NCBI RefSeq assembly: GCF_900105925.1
Contig: NZ_LT629791.1
Span: 7,348,001-7,412,000, forward strand
Source of the DNA: Jiangella alkaliphila
GTDB lineage: Bacteria; Actinomycetota; Actinomycetes; Jiangellales; Jiangellaceae
Direction: 5' to 3'
Length of the DNA: 64,000 nucleotides
The notes beneath the pieces were generated by a model. It was given only the letters and a program-made list of their open reading frames with translations, ran no database searches and was not told the origin of the DNA. Within the stretch, counting starts at the first letter, position 1, and every line of letters starts with the position of its first letter. The position numbers and the translations under genes are program-made. Shown here piece by piece: positions 63,279 through 64,000 of this stretch.

Positions 63279-64000
63279 TCACGCCGTCCCCAGGTCCGCG
63301 TACACGCCGGCGAGCACACGGGAGTCGTGCTCCCAGGCCAGTTGCAGCCGAGCCTTGCCCACCGCCTCGACGTAGCCAGTATAGCCGGACGCGACCGCCT
63401 CTACGGCCGTGGCCAGCGACGACGCGTCGCCAGGCACGTACAGGCGGCCGAGTCCGTAACGGAGCACGAATGCGTGGAGTTCCGGCAGGTTGGCCGCCAC
63501 GACCGGAACGCCCGCACGCACGGCGTGGAAGAGCTTGTTCGGCAGCGCCAGCCGGTGGTTCGCACAGGTATCGGTCAGCGTGACGACCGCCACTCCGACC
63601 TCCTGGTACAACCGGTCGACCTCGGGCAACGGCATCGGCGGCAGCACCTCGACGCCGGTGGTGTCGAGGCGGTAGCCGGGGTCGGCCGGTCCGGCGACGA
63701 CGGTGCGCAGCGACGGCAGCCGGGCGGCCGCACCGACGACCGCCTCGAGGTCGCGGCCGGGGCCGATGCGCCCGGCGTAGGCGAACCCGGCCGGCTGGTC
63801 CGGCAGCTCCGGCGGCTCGTGCTCGGCCAGCGGGAAGGTGTTGCGCACCACGCGGACGTCGGGCAGGCCACGGCCGCGCAGCCGGGCGGCGATGCCCTCG
63901 CTGACGGTCAGCACCACCCGCGCCTGTCCGGCCAGCCGGGTCTCGCTGCGCCGGCCGCGCCACCGCGCGAGCGGGGTGGGCCGGCCCGGCAGCCCGCGGT
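63279..64000 (-). CDS. Glycosyltransferase family 4 (5' end outside window)
   Basis: About 240 residues are visible; the frame is open to the right edge, so the start lies beyond it. The visible part has VVLTVSEGIAARLRG, FAYAGRIGPGRDLEAVV and LALPNKLFHAVRAGVPVVAANLP, where Lys and the following residues form the donor site. It is transcribed towards wzm and probably belongs to the same locus. Confidence 0.83.
   Translation of the reverse strand, partial: RGLPGRPTPLARWRGRRSETRLAGQARVVLTVSEGIAARLRGRGLPDVRVVRNTFPLAEHEPPELPDQPAGFAYAGRIGPGRDLEAVVGAAARLPSLRTVVAGPADPGYRLDTTGVEVLPPMPLPEVDRLYQEVGVAVVTLTDTCANHRLALPNKLFHAVRAGVPVVAANLPELHAFVLRYGLGRLYVPGDASSLATAVEAVASGYTGYVEAVGKARLQLAWEHDSRVLAGVYADLGTA

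Overview
The window is high-GC DNA with dense coding and frequent GTG/TTG starts. Many genes overlap start-to-stop (TGATG or ATGA) and use GGAGG-type ribosome sites. Together with HxlR, Tat-exported, SpoIID-like and streptogrisin-like genes this points to an actinomycete; a Jiangella-like genus is a guess, not shown. No tRNA, rRNA or CRISPR array was seen.

Most of the window belongs to one large cell-surface polysaccharide locus. (1) 0-14.4 kb: a partial GT4 enzyme, a membrane methyltransferase, an HxlR regulator with a divergent DsbA-like gene, GT2 enzymes, an isolated AAA/DUF4143 ATPase gene behind four 23-bp repeats, and two ~1055-residue three-domain glycosyltransferases flanking rmlD. 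(2) 14.5-24.8 kb: rmlA-rmlC in an operon with a CehA/McbA-like metallohydrolase, divergent rmlB, a secreted beta-helix/FG-GAP protein, a phosphotransferase and a nucleotide-sugar dehydrogenase. (3) 24.8-30 kb: mostly metabolic genes (lipoprotein, acetoacetyl-CoA synthetase, Tat-exported phosphoesterase, epoxide hydrolase). (4) 30-42.6 kb: a YfhO-like membrane protein, a polyprenyl-P-type GT2, SpoIID and PGRP-amidase wall proteins, an O-acyltransferase, a GT-B enzyme, a second nucleotide-sugar dehydrogenase, a UDP-GlcNAc 2-epimerase-type gene and a coiled-coil protein. (5) 42.6-50.9 kb: a less GC-rich island of broken genes (frameshifted methyltransferase, epimerase tail, decayed transposase) holding two tandem protease-like genes that have lost the whole catalytic triad, an SGNH hydrolase, a small membrane-anchored protein and one S1 protease with an intact triad. 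(6) 51-64 kb: the wlbB-wlbC-wlbA cassette, a decayed C5-epimerase, five glycosyltransferases, the Wzt/Wzm exporter and a partial GT4.

Taken together the genes can make dTDP-L-rhamnose (rmlABCD complete but dispersed) and probably a diacetamido-uronic acid sugar nucleotide (6-dehydrogenase, WlbA, WlbC, WlbB, 2-epimerase). They also supply at least eleven glycosyltransferases and an ABC exporter for a chain assembled in the cytoplasm. The most unusual element is the dead/live S1-protease set at 43.8-50.9 kb. Other points of interest are the 23-bp repeat array before the AAA gene, the palindromes between convergent genes, and the fused multi-domain glycosyltransferases.
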